This document shows positions 23,952 through 33,585 of a DNA stretch of 64,000 nt, piece by piece. The stretch is from DAOSXA01 sp964526835. GTDB taxonomy: Bacteria > Zixibacteria > MSB-5A5 > GN15 > FEB-12. The notes under the pieces are model-generated. The model did not search any database and was not told where the DNA came from. It was given only the letters and a program-made list of their open reading frames with translations. The DNA lies in the NCBI GenBank assembly GCA_964526835.1, contig CAZGMK010000001.1:124001-188000 (forward strand). Direction: 5' to 3'. A program made the position numbers and the translations under genes. Position 1 is the first letter of the stretch. Each line of letters opens with the position of its first letter.

Positions 23952-26444
23952 TCAGTGCGACACTGCGCCCGCCTCGGACTCAGTGGTTATCGTCTCCCGG
24001 GGACCGGCGTTCTTGACGTAGTGCTCAAGCCACTCCGTCATTTCCCAGACCATGTGCATTACCGATTCCCTGGCCCGATAGCTGTGCGACTCGGCGGACA
24101 GCATACACAGCCGCACTGTGGCGCCAAGCCCCTTCAGCGCTCCATACATTCGTTCGCTCTGGAGGGGATAAGTTCCTGAGTTGTTGTCGGCCTCGCCGTG
24201 AATCAGGAGTAGTGGCTCATCGATCCTGTCGGCATGCATGAACGGGGACATATTGAAATAGACGTCGGGGGCCTCCCAGAGGGTCCGCTCTTCAGACTGG
24301 AACCCGAATGGCGTCAGGGTTCGATTGTAGGCGCCGCTGCGAGCAATGCCCGTGCGGAACATATCCCCGTGGGCGAGAAGATTAGCGGCCATAAAAGCGC
24401 CGTAGGAGTGGCCTCCGATGGCGATGCGGTCGGCATCGGCTACTCCTCGCGCCACCATGGCGTTCACTGCGGCCTGAGCCGACGCGGTGAGTTGTTCGAG
24501 GTATGTGTCGTTGGGCTCCTCATCGCCCTCGGCCACAATAGGCATCGTTGGATGATCGAGTATGGCGTAGCCGTCAGTCAGCCAGAGAAGCGGCGACCAC
24601 CAGCCCACTCGTACGAAGCGATACGGCGATCCCTGCACCTGCGAGGCCGCCTGCTTGTCCTTGAATTCTCGCGGATATGCCCACATGAGCATCGGAAGCG
24701 GGCCCTGTGATGAGTCGTAGCCGGGCGGCAAATAGAGCTCCCCCGATAGTTCGATCCCGTCTTCCCTCTGGTATGTGACCAGCTCCTTGTGTACGCCGAT
24801 CAGCGCCGGAGTGGGATGCTCGAACCACGTTACCTGCTCGAGTTCTCCGGACCGCAGGTTTCTGAGGTAGTAGTTCGGCGGTTCGTCGGCCGACTCTCTC
24901 CTTGTCAATAGATGCATCTCTCCTGCATCGACAATGTCCACAGGCCGTTCGTAGTAGGGCGCCTCAGATTGGAAAAGGCGCTCGGATTTCCCGGTTTCTA
25001 AGTTGAAGCGATCGAGAAAAGGGCGATCGCCTTCGTCCGATGCCCCGTCGCCGACCAGGAATACCGTACTCCCTCCATCCGCAGTCAGAAGCACCTGAGT
25101 ACCCCACTCGCTCGGTTGCATAAGCGGGTCGCCGGGATCCCTGTAGCGATCCTGGGAGTCGCGGTCCTGGATGAGTTCCGCGGGCTTGTCCGGTTGAGAC
25201 GGCCAGATGCGCCATTGTTTGAGACGGCGGTCCTTCCACCAGTACTCGGTTACAAGGGCGAGGTCTTCATCGGCCCAGTCTATGCCGCCGAAGCGCAGCC
25301 CCAGCCTTATGAGGGGCTCGGGTCGGCCATTGAATGGTGCGTCGTGAGTGTATACCTGGTCCCGCCACTCGGCTTCAACACCGGCATCACCGCCATCCAG
25401 GGCTTCAACCCAATAGAGCGTGGCCGGCTGATCGGCGCGCCATGAGATCCCGCGTGGGCCGGTCTGGACCGATCCGTAGGCGATGGGTATCTGGTCAGCC
25501 AGCGGGGCATCGTAAACCACCATAACGACGTTGCCGTCCCTGTCCCAGACTTCAGTACGGACCGGAAACCGGTACACCGGAACAGAATACGAGTAAGGCC
25601 GGTGGACGCTCTTAACCAGCAGGTAGCTGCCGTCCGGCGACGGCTTTGCAGAATGGATCAGAGCAGGCTCCCCAAGGAATCTGATGTTGCCTTCCACGTC
25701 GAATTCGGCCAGTTGCCCGGTCAACAGCCATTCGAAAGTCGCTTCATCATACTGATTCGCCAGCAGGTCCTGATATGTGCGGGCGGGTGTCTTCCGGCCG
25801 AGGTTCTCCTGTACATTCGGTCCGGCCGGAACAAGCGACTCCTGTGGCTGGAGCGGGCGCTCGGCGGGAACCGTGCAGACAATCAGGCGCTCGTTGTCCG
25901 GCAGCCAATAGAAGGGTCGGCCATAAGTGTCGTTGATACTCAGGTCCGTCAGGCGACGTGCCCGGGCATCCCCAGTCCTAGCATTCCACAGCTCGATCCG
26001 ATCGGCGAAAGTCAGCGTGAAAGTCACCCTGCTGCCATCGGGCGACCAGTCGACGTTACCGATCCTCGGATTGTCCCCCAGACCTTCAACGCGCACTTCC
26101 TTTCCATCTCGGAGCCTCTTGAAAGACAACCCGTTGTAGAAACGAGTACGGCTGGGGCCGTTGTTGCGTGGATCGAGCCGCAGTCCGGCGAGACGTTTCT
26201 CGGGAGCCGCCACTTCCTCGACGGAAGGCAGCTCGGGACGCTCCATCAGCAGCAGCCATTCCCTGTCAGGGCCAAGGGACACGATCGGTGTCGACGGCGC
26301 GTCGATTAGGTCAGCCAGATGACCCGGTGGCATCTGGTACGGCATTTGCGGAGAGTCCTGCGCGTGCAGGAGCATTGGAGGACTACCGACGATCAGAAAT
26401 GCCGAGATGACGATCAGCTGCAGCGGACATAGACTCTTGACCAT
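23952..26444 (-). CDS. Secreted S9-family (prolyl oligopeptidase-like) serine peptidase
   Basis: 830 residues from ATG 26444, which has GGAG eight bases upstream and begins a signal peptide (VKSLCPLQLIVISAFLIVG); an upstream ATG at 26504 adds 20 residues of unlikely sequence. A beta-propeller-like region fills about 40-560 (repeated WSPDGS/SPDGSYLLV-type blades). The alpha/beta hydrolase domain at the C-terminus has the nucleophile Ser680 in GGHSYGAF, the acid in LIHGEADNNSGT and His in SAESHSYRARE. The form resembles glutamyl endopeptidase-type S9 enzymes, which cleave peptides and small proteins. It is probably periplasmic or secreted and complements the C10 proteases in peptide use. Confidence 0.88.
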   Translation of the reverse strand: MVKSLCPLQLIVISAFLIVGSPPMLLHAQDSPQMPYQMPPGHLADLIDAPSTPIVSLGPDREWLLLMERPELPSVEEVAAPEKRLAGLRLDPRNNGPSRTRFYNGLSFKRLRDGKEVRVEGLGDNPRIGNVDWSPDGSRVTFTLTFADRIELWNARTGDARARRLTDLSINDTYGRPFYWLPDNERLIVCTVPAERPLQPQESLVPAGPNVQENLGRKTPARTYQDLLANQYDEATFEWLLTGQLAEFDVEGNIRFLGEPALIHSAKPSPDGSYLLVKSVHRPYSYSVPVYRFPVRTEVWDRDGNVVMVVYDAPLADQIPIAYGSVQTGPRGISWRADQPATLYWVEALDGGDAGVEAEWRDQVYTHDAPFNGRPEPLIRLGLRFGGIDWADEDLALVTEYWWKDRRLKQWRIWPSQPDKPAELIQDRDSQDRYRDPGDPLMQPSEWGTQVLLTADGGSTVFLVGDGASDEGDRPFLDRFNLETGKSERLFQSEAPYYERPVDIVDAGEMHLLTRRESADEPPNYYLRNLRSGELEQVTWFEHPTPALIGVHKELVTYQREDGIELSGELYLPPGYDSSQGPLPMLMWAYPREFKDKQAASQVQGSPYRFVRVGWWSPLLWLTDGYAILDHPTMPIVAEGDEEPNDTYLEQLTASAQAAVNAMVARGVADADRIAIGGHSYGAFMAANLLAHGDMFRTGIARSGAYNRTLTPFGFQSEERTLWEAPDVYFNMSPFMHADRIDEPLLLIHGEADNNSGTYPLQSERMYGALKGLGATVRLCMLSAESHSYRARESVMHMVWEMTEWLEHYVKNAGPRETITTESEAGAVSH

Positions 26445-26588
26445 TTCTGGGACTCCTGGTTTCGGCCCGGATCGAGGGCCTCTTGATGAATCGTACGAAC
26501 TCATGACCTGAACTCCACGATACGGCAGAGCGAGCGCCCAGACAAGCTCGTTCTGGTCCGAGCACGGTCGCGCTACTCAGGATTCTGC

Positions 26589-26617
26589 TTGGAACATGGG
26601 CGATAACCCCCTATATT
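26589..26617 (+). promoter_or_regulatory. Promoter of FG-GAP/dockerin gene
   Basis: TTGGAA (26589-26594), 17-bp spacer, TATATT (26612-26617); about 65 bp upstream of the start codon. Confidence 0.5.
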
Positions 26618-26681
26618 CAGAGTTACGAGAGCTCTTTCTTACCGCTGAGTCACAATAACCGACTCAAGAGGAGAATTCATC

Positions 26682-29354
26682 ATGATGGAATTGTCAAGAG
26701 ACCCGAGGTTTAACAGGTATTACACGGCGATACTGCTGGTGGCACTGATACTGCCGGCCGCCTCTTCTTGGGCGCAGGGCATGTCTGGCGAGCCAATCTG
26801 GGTCGCCGACACCGACTGGCCAATGCGCCACATCGAGTTGGCCGACCTGAATGGGGATGGGACCGAGGATGTCATTGCCGGGGAACTCGCCACCGACTAC
26901 TATGGATACGTACACCATGTCTTCGCCTTCGATGGCAAGACCGGCGACACAATCTGGGTGTACCCGGTTGACGACGCTGTCCGCTCCATGGCCATCGGCG
27001 ATCTCAACGGCGACGGGATCCCCGATGTTGCGGTTGGCGCCTCGTATCACGGCAGCACCACGCCCGATGGAGACGTACACGCCGTCGACGGCGTGTCGGG
27101 TCTGCCGATCTGGGTGTACCCGGTCAATGCGACTATCTCCGCGATCTGCGTGGGCGATCTTGACGGTGACGGCCTCGGCGATGTAGCCGCCGGCTCATTC
27201 GATGACAACATCTACGCAATCGACGGTCAAACCGGAGCGACAATGTGGGTTGAGGACCTCGGTTCGCTCTGGATCAACGATGTGTTCGCTGCCGATGTCA
27301 ACGGCGACGGTAGTGACGATGTGGCCTTCGCCCATGAGTATCTGGCCGGGTTTAGCAACCACATCGGCGTACTTAACGGCAACAACGGTTCGACAATCTG
27401 GCAACAGACCATAACCGAGATTCCTATCACGGTCATTGTTGAGGACATCGACAATGACGGATTACTGGAGGCAGTGTTCGCCACAATCGACGGTTCGGAT
27501 ATCGGGCGCCTTGTTGTGCGCGATGCTCTCACGGGAACAATCGAGTGGCAGTACACGCTCGGATCCATCGACCACACGAATGGCGAGCTGTCGCTGTTCA
27601 CTCATGACATCGATGGCGACGCCGACCTCGATCTGCTAGTCGGCAACTACCTCGGCTGGCGATACATCTATGCCTTCGAAGGCGACACAGCTGCAGTCAT
27701 GTGGAGTTCCGATAGTCTCGACAGCTACCCCCGCGATCTGGCCTTCGGCGACATCACCGGTGACGGCAACCTGGACATCGCTGCGGCCGCCTGGGATCGC
27801 GTCCTGGTGATCTCTGCCCAATCCGGCCAGCAGTTGTGGTACTACGCGGTCTCGGGGCTGATCTACAAGGTGGCCGCGGCGCCCATCGATGGAGATGCGA
27901 CGTACGACGTCATTGCCGGGGGCACGGCCGAGGCAAGCGGTACGCCACCGAATCCGGGCAAGACGGTCTGGGCTATCCGAACCGCCCTCTCCCCTGTCTG
28001 GTGGGAACACCAATTCGGCCAGTACGGAAACGCAATTGCGATTGACGACATGAACGGCGATGAGTTCATGGATGTTCTTACCGTGGCCTCGCTGGATGAC
28101 TGGGTCTGGGCGCTCGATGGCAAGGACGGCGCCCCGCTGTTCAGCTGGACCGGCACCGAGAACCTGTATACCCTCACTACCGGCGATTTCGATGGGGACG
28201 GCCAGGTCGATGTTGCAGTGGGCGGTAACGATGACATGGTCACCGCAGTCAATGGCGCGACAGCAACTCCGATGTGGCAATCAACCGACCCGGGTGACCA
28301 GATCTATCGCAAATGCCTGGCCACAGCCGACTTGAACGGGGACGGCGCCATGGACGTCATCGCCGGATCCGATGACGGCAATATCTACGCAATCGACGGG
28401 GCCTCCGGCACCAAATCAGTGACTTTGCTCTGGACCGCCGTCTATTCCGGCGGCGATGCCGAGGAAGTTGAAATCGCCGATATGAACGGCGTTCCGCCTC
28501 TGGACGTTGTCGCCATCACTGGTGGGCGGCTCGTCGTCTTGGACGGTGCAGACGGGACCGAAATCTGGACTTACGAGGTCAATACCGCCAACGCCGTCGG
28601 CTGTGAGGTTCTGGATGCCAACGACGACGGCATCCCGGATGTCGGTATACTGGTCCGCGCCCCGTCGGGCTATGCCGCCGTGATCGACGGCTCCAGTCAT
28701 ACTCCACTGTGGACAGTGCCGGGCCTATCCCCCAGTTCTGATTACAGTCTGACGCATGCTCGATGCAATGAAGACAAGGCCGACGATCTGATAATGGGTG
28801 GGAATTATACTGATAGGACCATTCGTGCCTTCGACGGCGCCAACGGGACTGAGCTCTGGAGCTATACGACGGGCGACGAGGTCAACTGCGTCCTGGGAGC
28901 CGACATCAACGGCGACGGCCAAGACGACATACTGGCCGGCGGTGATGATCACATCGTCCGCGCGATCGACGGTGCAACCGGCCTGCCGTTCTTCGAGTAT
29001 AGTTGTGTCGGGGATGTCATGCACCTGGCGGTCGGCGATGTCAGCGGCGATGGAGCACTGAACCTCGCCTGCGTCACCTTTGGCTCTGACGGCGTCGTAT
29101 ACGTCTTCAATTCGATGTATGAGGCGGGTTGCTGTGTCGGTGTCACCGGCAACATAGACGGCGACGCGCTCGAAGAGATAAACATTGCCGACCTGGTCTA
29201 CATGGTTACGTTCATGTTCCAGGGCGGTCCGGAGCCACCCTGCATGGACGAGGCTGATGTTGACGGCAACGGGACCTTCGCCGACATAGCCGATCTGGTC
29301 TATCTGGTTGACTACATGTTCCAAGGCGGTCCGGACCCGGCCGATTGTCCGTAG
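26682..29354 (+). CDS. Secreted FG-GAP/beta-propeller repeat protein with dockerin-like C-terminus
   Basis: 890 residues; ATG 26682 is preceded by AAGAGGAG. Signal peptide about 1-31. Some 14-16 repeats of an FG-GAP/VCBS-like unit follow, each with a calcium loop of the type DLNGDGxxDVxxG and a PQQ-propeller-like FDGxTGxxIWxY strand pair. This is an integrin-like or double beta-propeller architecture used for adhesion or ligand binding. The terminal dockerin-like double repeat begins CCVGVTGNIDGDALEEI and ends DPADCP. It is nearly identical in its first half to the dockerin of the C10 protease at 21637, suggesting recent module exchange. The gene stands alone between the divergent S9 peptidase gene and the next dockerin gene. 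Confidence 0.88.
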   Translation: MMELSRDPRFNRYYTAILLVALILPAASSWAQGMSGEPIWVADTDWPMRHIELADLNGDGTEDVIAGELATDYYGYVHHVFAFDGKTGDTIWVYPVDDAVRSMAIGDLNGDGIPDVAVGASYHGSTTPDGDVHAVDGVSGLPIWVYPVNATISAICVGDLDGDGLGDVAAGSFDDNIYAIDGQTGATMWVEDLGSLWINDVFAADVNGDGSDDVAFAHEYLAGFSNHIGVLNGNNGSTIWQQTITEIPITVIVEDIDNDGLLEAVFATIDGSDIGRLVVRDALTGTIEWQYTLGSIDHTNGELSLFTHDIDGDADLDLLVGNYLGWRYIYAFEGDTAAVMWSSDSLDSYPRDLAFGDITGDGNLDIAAAAWDRVLVISAQSGQQLWYYAVSGLIYKVAAAPIDGDATYDVIAGGTAEASGTPPNPGKTVWAIRTALSPVWWEHQFGQYGNAIAIDDMNGDEFMDVLTVASLDDWVWALDGKDGAPLFSWTGTENLYTLTTGDFDGDGQVDVAVGGNDDMVTAVNGATATPMWQSTDPGDQIYRKCLATADLNGDGAMDVIAGSDDGNIYAIDGASGTKSVTLLWTAVYSGGDAEEVEIADMNGVPPLDVVAITGGRLVVLDGADGTEIWTYEVNTANAVGCEVLDANDDGIPDVGILVRAPSGYAAVIDGSSHTPLWTVPGLSPSSDYSLTHARCNEDKADDLIMGGNYTDRTIRAFDGANGTELWSYTTGDEVNCVLGADINGDGQDDILAGGDDHIVRAIDGATGLPFFEYSCVGDVMHLAVGDVSGDGALNLACVTFGSDGVVYVFNSMYEAGCCVGVTGNIDGDALEEINIADLVYMVTFMFQGGPEPPCMDEADVDGNGTFADIADLVYLVDYMFQGGPDPADCP

Positions 29355-29517
29355 TGCGCCGCCCTTACCACACGAGATTCGGCCGTCGTTGTTTCCTCCG
29401 GCGACCGATCCTAACCAGCGCGGCGTCGGCGCAATCCTGCGTCGCCCACATCGCCTGCATATTTGGGTCTGGAACCCGCATGGACGAACCACCATCGGAA
29501 GAAATGGAGCGCACCAA

Positions 29518-30849
29518 ATGCTATTTAAGACAACCCTGGCGGCCATAGCAGCCCTCCTCCTGAGCACGAGTTCAATATTGGGCGACTGCAAGAAGGATGA
29601 TCCCACGCCGGAAACATTCACCGCTAACGAGCAACTGAACCTCTCGCAACTGGCGGTTTCCAAGGACTTCTGCACTTTCTACCGCCACTGGCCGGATGAT
29701 ACCATTCTTGGCTACTACTCAGGATACAGCTATCTTGAGCAAACGGTCATGTATGTTGATCCGGAAACGGCCTGCGACACGCCCGCTTACCCCTTCGAGC
29801 TGACAGGCTTCTCCTTCACGTTGTTCGATCCGCCAAATGCGTGGGACCCACGTCAATATAAGTGGCCTGTTCAACTTGATATCGTTGTGTACGATGTCAA
29901 CTTCCCGCCGGACTCCTGCACCGGCCCCGGAGCTGAATTGTGCCGGATTCCCATTGTCTGTGATTCCGCTACTTTCGCCTATCCAGAAGCCGCAACCGTT
30001 GCCTTTCCCGATCCCTGCTGTGTGGAAGGGCCATTCTATATCGGCATCCAGTACACCGACCCTGATTCAACCATGCCGTATCCGTCGGTGATGTTCGACA
30101 CCGACTCCGAACCGGCCCTGTGCGAATTGTTTCAGCACTATTGTGGTGAATGGTTTGGCTGGTACGCTTTCTGGGCGGTCGGCAACGTACCGGGTTATCC
30201 GTTCTATTGGGCACACGGGGCCACAGTCTCGGAGAACTGCTGCATAGACCTGGACGGCGACGGCATCTGCGACGATGTCGATAATTGCCCCGACATAGCT
30301 AACCCGGATCAGGCCGACGCGGACGATGACGGAGTCGGCGACCTCTGTGACAACTGCCCCGAGATGCTAAACCCGGATCAGCTGGACACCGACGGCGACG
30401 GCTGGGGGAATGTCTGCGATAATTGCCCCGATGATTTTAACTCAAGTCAGACCGACGCCGACGGTGACGGTATCGGCGACGTCTGCGACGAGTGTCCGTT
30501 TGATCCCGACAACGACTGGGACGGGGACGGCATCTGCGGTGATGTCGACAATTGTCCGACGGTGCCCAATCCCGGCCAGGAAGACAGCGACGGTGACGGG
30601 ATCGGCGATGCCTGTGAAACGCAGACTGAGTGCCTTGGAATGCGAGGCAACGTCGACGGCATAATCGGTGATCAGATCGATATCGCCGACCTGGTGTATC
30701 TGGTGAGTTACATGTTCAACGGCGGACCGCCGCCGCCCGTTTTTGAGGAAGCCGACGTGAACGCTGACGGGGCACTAGATATCGTAGACCTGGTCTACCT
30801 CGTTACCTACATGTTCAGCGGCGGAATGGCTCCGGAGCCCTGCCTCTAG
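29518..30849 (+). CDS. Secreted protein with thrombospondin type-3 repeats and dockerin-like C-terminus
   Basis: 443 residues from ATG 29518, with GGAG nine bases upstream; the longer reading from 29308 overlaps the previous gene and is rejected. Signal peptide about 1-21. Residues 30-235 form a Cys-containing beta-rich domain of unknown family (TGFSFTLFDPP ... DIVVYDV). Residues about 243-370 hold five calcium-binding thrombospondin type-3 repeats (DGDGICDDVDNCPD ... DSDGDGIGDACE). The dockerin-like double repeat ends PEPCL and differs from most in this window: ECLGMRG replaces CC, and the middle Pro-Cys is Pro-Val. Likely extracellular and calcium-stabilised. Confidence 0.85.
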   Translation: MLFKTTLAAIAALLLSTSSILGDCKKDDPTPETFTANEQLNLSQLAVSKDFCTFYRHWPDDTILGYYSGYSYLEQTVMYVDPETACDTPAYPFELTGFSFTLFDPPNAWDPRQYKWPVQLDIVVYDVNFPPDSCTGPGAELCRIPIVCDSATFAYPEAATVAFPDPCCVEGPFYIGIQYTDPDSTMPYPSVMFDTDSEPALCELFQHYCGEWFGWYAFWAVGNVPGYPFYWAHGATVSENCCIDLDGDGICDDVDNCPDIANPDQADADDDGVGDLCDNCPEMLNPDQLDTDGDGWGNVCDNCPDDFNSSQTDADGDGIGDVCDECPFDPDNDWDGDGICGDVDNCPTVPNPGQEDSDGDGIGDACETQTECLGMRGNVDGIIGDQIDIADLVYLVSYMFNGGPPPPVFEEADVNADGALDIVDLVYLVTYMFSGGMAPEPCL

Positions 30850-30898
30850 CGAGGTCGCGGCGGCGAAACCCGGAGTACGGCCTCAGGATTTGTGACAC

Positions 30899-30924
30899 AT
30901 GGCGGGTTTGATTGAACCCGCCAT
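30899..30924. terminator. Hairpin between convergent genes
   Basis: Perfect 10-bp inverted repeat ATGGCGGGTT-TGATTG-AACCCGCCAT in the 102-bp gap between two convergent genes. There is no T-run on either strand; it probably ends or protects both transcripts. Confidence 0.5.
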
Positions 30925-30951
30925 GCTATCCCTGCCCAATCGCAGGGTGGA

Positions 30952-31929
30952 TCAAACACTCACTTCCTGACCGATACCGGCCTCTCTGGCCCTGTCATAT
31001 ACCAGCTTCGCGGTGGCCGCATCCTGAATCGCCAGTCCGTTTGACTTGAAGAGAGTAATCTCATCCTCGCTCTTCCGACCACCGTACTTGCCGGTGACGA
31101 CCTCACCCAAGTCGGCAACAATGTGGTCTTCACTCAGTTCTCCTCTCTTGATCGGGATCATGATGTCACCCGCCTCGGCCAGGCATGCTTCGCGGCTGTC
31201 AGCGATGAAGCTCGAGCGCCTGATGATCTCGACGTCCAGTTCCCGCGCGTTGGGCGTATGGCTGCCGATACCGTTGATGTGGGTGCCCGGCCTGACCTTT
31301 CGGCCGTCGAAAATCGGCTCCGGCGATGAAGTAGCGGTGCATATGATGTCGGCCTGCAGGGCTTCCTCAGCCGATGAGACCCTGACAGCTTCCAAGCCAA
31401 GCCTGTTGCTCATCTCAGCCACAAACTTGTCCGCGGCTGCCGCTGAGACGTCGTAGACCAGTGCCCTTCTAAGCCTGCGGGCCACATTAACCGCCTCCAG
31501 TTGCATCTGCGCCTGTACGCCGGCCCCGAAGATCGAGGCTACCTGCCCCTCGTCCTTCCGCGCCAGGTGCTGGGTCGCAACGCCACTGGCCGCCCCGGTT
31601 CGGACTGCTGTCAGATAGCCGCCATCCATTATGCAGACTACTTCACCTGTTGCAGGATTCTGGACCAGGACCTTCCCGATGGTCGTTGGCAGACTGTACT
31701 TCTCCGGGTTTTTCTTGTAGACGCTGACAACCTTGCAGGCCAGCGCGTCCGATTCGCGCAGGTAGGCCGGCATGTAAAGCGCCAGGCCATCCGCAGTGGT
31801 GATAGGGATGCGAAGCGGCAGCACCGCGGTCCCCTTCGCCAACTCCACGAAAGCCTTCCTGACTGCATCCATGCAGTCGCTCATAGTGAGAACTTGCGCA
31901 ACATCATCGCGCGAAAGCATCAAGGGCAT
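30952..31929 (-). CDS. Ornithine cyclodeaminase / alanine dehydrogenase / mu-crystallin family protein
   Basis: 325 residues from ATG 31929, which has GGAGGAG seven bases upstream; a GTG six bases earlier is too close to that site. It is an NAD(P)-dependent OCD-family enzyme. The substrate-side Arg and Lys segments are present (LPLRIPI, ALACKVVSVY), as is the Rossmann dinucleotide fold with ASIFGAGVQAQMQLEAV (about residues 125-141). The sequence GKVLVQNPATGEVVCIMDGGYLTAVRTGAASGVAT is the standard family core. Members act as ornithine cyclodeaminases, archaeal-type alanine dehydrogenases or imine reductases, and sequence alone does not separate these. It is divergent from glnA, 156 bp away, so an amino-acid/ammonia role is reasonable. 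Confidence 0.88.
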   Translation of the reverse strand: MPLMLSRDDVAQVLTMSDCMDAVRKAFVELAKGTAVLPLRIPITTADGLALYMPAYLRESDALACKVVSVYKKNPEKYSLPTTIGKVLVQNPATGEVVCIMDGGYLTAVRTGAASGVATQHLARKDEGQVASIFGAGVQAQMQLEAVNVARRLRRALVYDVSAAAADKFVAEMSNRLGLEAVRVSSAEEALQADIICTATSSPEPIFDGRKVRPGTHINGIGSHTPNARELDVEIIRRSSFIADSREACLAEAGDIMIPIKRGELSEDHIVADLGEVVTGKYGGRKSEDEITLFKSNGLAIQDAATAKLVYDRAREAGIGQEVSV

Positions 31930-32010
31930 ACACACTCCTCCGGTTGGTTTGCATCAGTATACGTTCGGTGTCTGATGATTGCAAGCGGGGCGATTCGCCG
32001 ATTTACCGAC

Positions 32011-32038
32011 TTGCCAAACCGGGAAAATCCTGTACCTT
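32011..32038 (+). promoter_or_regulatory. Promoter of glnA
   Basis: TTGCCA (32011-32016), 16-bp spacer, TACCTT (32033-32038), about 48 bp before the start codon. No nitrogen-regulator site was recognised. Confidence 0.5.
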
Positions 32039-32085
32039 GGTCCGAGTGAATTGATATTTCGTGCGACTCGGAAAGGAATAGCCGT

Positions 32086-33498
32086 ATGGATCTGTCCACC
32101 CTGACCCGCCTGGCCAAAACCAAAAAGATAGAGTTCATTGATCTAAAGGTCAGCGATCTTCTCGGCCTGTGGCATCATATCACTCTGCCTGTCAATTCTC
32201 TGAAAGCCGACTTGCTCAAGAACGGCGTCGGTGTCGACGGCTCCTCCATGCCGGGCTTCGCCACAATCGAGCGCGGCGATATGATCCAGGTCCCCGACCC
32301 GGCCACCGCCTTTGTCGATCCTTTCTTCGACCGACCGACACTCTCTATGATCTGTGACATCATGGATGTCACCGACGGGGCACGGCCCTTCTCACGCAAT
32401 CCCCGTCGAGTGTGCCGGGATGCCCAGGCATACCTGGGAAAGATCAAACCGGGACTGAAATCCATAATCGGCCCGGAGTTCGAATTCTACGTCTTCGACA
32501 AAGTCAACTTCTGGCAGGGTCCTGACCATGCATTCTATTATCTGGATTCGGTCGAGGCCGAATGGAATGCCGAGGAGGACGACGAGAATCTTGGCTACAA
32601 GATCCCCTACAAGAAGGGCTATCATGTGGCCCCGCCAATGGATCGAACGATAAACCTTCGCAACGAAATCTGCGCCATGCTGATGGAGATCGGTGTCGAC
32701 ATCAAGTACCATCATCACGAAGTCGGCGGCGGTGGGCAGCACGAAATCGAAACCAATTTCGCCGAATTGGTGAAGATGGCCGACCAGTCGATGATTATCA
32801 AGTATTTCGTACGCAACCAGTCCTTCCGAAAGAGTCGCTCGGCCACCTTCATGCCCAAGCCGCTATTCAATGAGCCGGGCTCCGGGCTGCATGTCCATCA
32901 ATTTCTCGCCAACGATGAGGGGTCGGTCTTCTACGATAAGAAGGGCCCCGCCGGGTTCAGCAAGATCGGCCTGCACTACGTCGGCGGAATCCTCAATCAC
33001 GTCGACTCCATCCTGGCCTTCTCCAATCCATCCACCAACTCGTTCAAGCGCCTCGTGCCCGGCTTCGAAGCGCCCGTCGCCGGAACCTACTCCGTGGGTA
33101 ACCGCACTGCTTGCGTTCGCATACCCGGTTACAGCAAGGATCCCAGGAAGGCGCGTTTGGAGTTCCGCCCTGGCGACGGCACGATGAATCCATATCTCGG
33201 CTATGCTGCCATGCTGATGGCCGGCATCGACGGCATTCGCAACGAGACCGATCCCGGGCTACCCCTGGACAAGAACCTCGACATGCTGCCCCCGGAGGAG
33301 TTGGCGGAGATCCACCAGTTGCCGACTTCCCTGACCAAGGCCCTCAACGCTCTGGAACAGGACCACGACTACCTGCTGCAGGGCGGCGTGTTTACGGAGG
33401 ATCTTATCGAGGCGTGGATCAATCTTAAGCGCCAGGACGTCGCCGCCATACGGATCCGCCCTACGCCCTACGAGTTTCAGCTGTACTACGGAGTGTAA
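32086..33498 (+). CDS. glnA: Glutamine synthetase type I
   Basis: 470 residues, starting at the ATG after GGAAAGGAATAG. It makes glutamine from glutamate, ammonia and ATP, and is a cytoplasmic dodecamer. Signature blocks are VGVDGSSMPGF (N-terminal latch region), GPEFEFYVFD (metal ligands), HHHEVGGGGQHEIE, FMPKPLFNEPGSGLHVHQ, and FKRLVPGFEAPVAGTYSVGNRTACVRIP. Length and the extra segment around residues 150-185 match the GSI-beta form. However, the adenylylation loop normally written NLYDLPPEE reads NLDMLPPEE, so the target Tyr is absent and GlnE-type control is not expected. A strong hairpin terminator follows. Confidence 0.96.
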   Translation: MDLSTLTRLAKTKKIEFIDLKVSDLLGLWHHITLPVNSLKADLLKNGVGVDGSSMPGFATIERGDMIQVPDPATAFVDPFFDRPTLSMICDIMDVTDGARPFSRNPRRVCRDAQAYLGKIKPGLKSIIGPEFEFYVFDKVNFWQGPDHAFYYLDSVEAEWNAEEDDENLGYKIPYKKGYHVAPPMDRTINLRNEICAMLMEIGVDIKYHHHEVGGGGQHEIETNFAELVKMADQSMIIKYFVRNQSFRKSRSATFMPKPLFNEPGSGLHVHQFLANDEGSVFYDKKGPAGFSKIGLHYVGGILNHVDSILAFSNPSTNSFKRLVPGFEAPVAGTYSVGNRTACVRIPGYSKDPRKARLEFRPGDGTMNPYLGYAAMLMAGIDGIRNETDPGLPLDKNLDMLPPEELAEIHQLPTSLTKALNALEQDHDYLLQGGVFTEDLIEAWINLKRQDVAAIRIRPTPYEFQLYYGV

Positions 33499-33529
33499 GT
33501 GCTAGTGGCCGCCAATCAAGCTAGCCTCG

Positions 33530-33562
33530 CCGGGTCCGCCATCGGACCCGGTTTCTGTCTGT
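33530..33562 (+). terminator. Rho-independent terminator of glnA
   Basis: CCGGGTCCG-4 nt-CGGACCCGG followed by TTTCTGTCTGTTGT, 31 bp past the glnA stop. It may also end the convergent SGNH transcript. Confidence 0.8.
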
Positions 33563-33585
33563 TGTAACGAATCCAGCCAGCCCTT

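Noticed and set aside
28725..29675. 316-codon minus-strand frame
   Set aside because: Antisense shadow of the FG-GAP/dockerin protein produced by its repetitive GC-rich codons.
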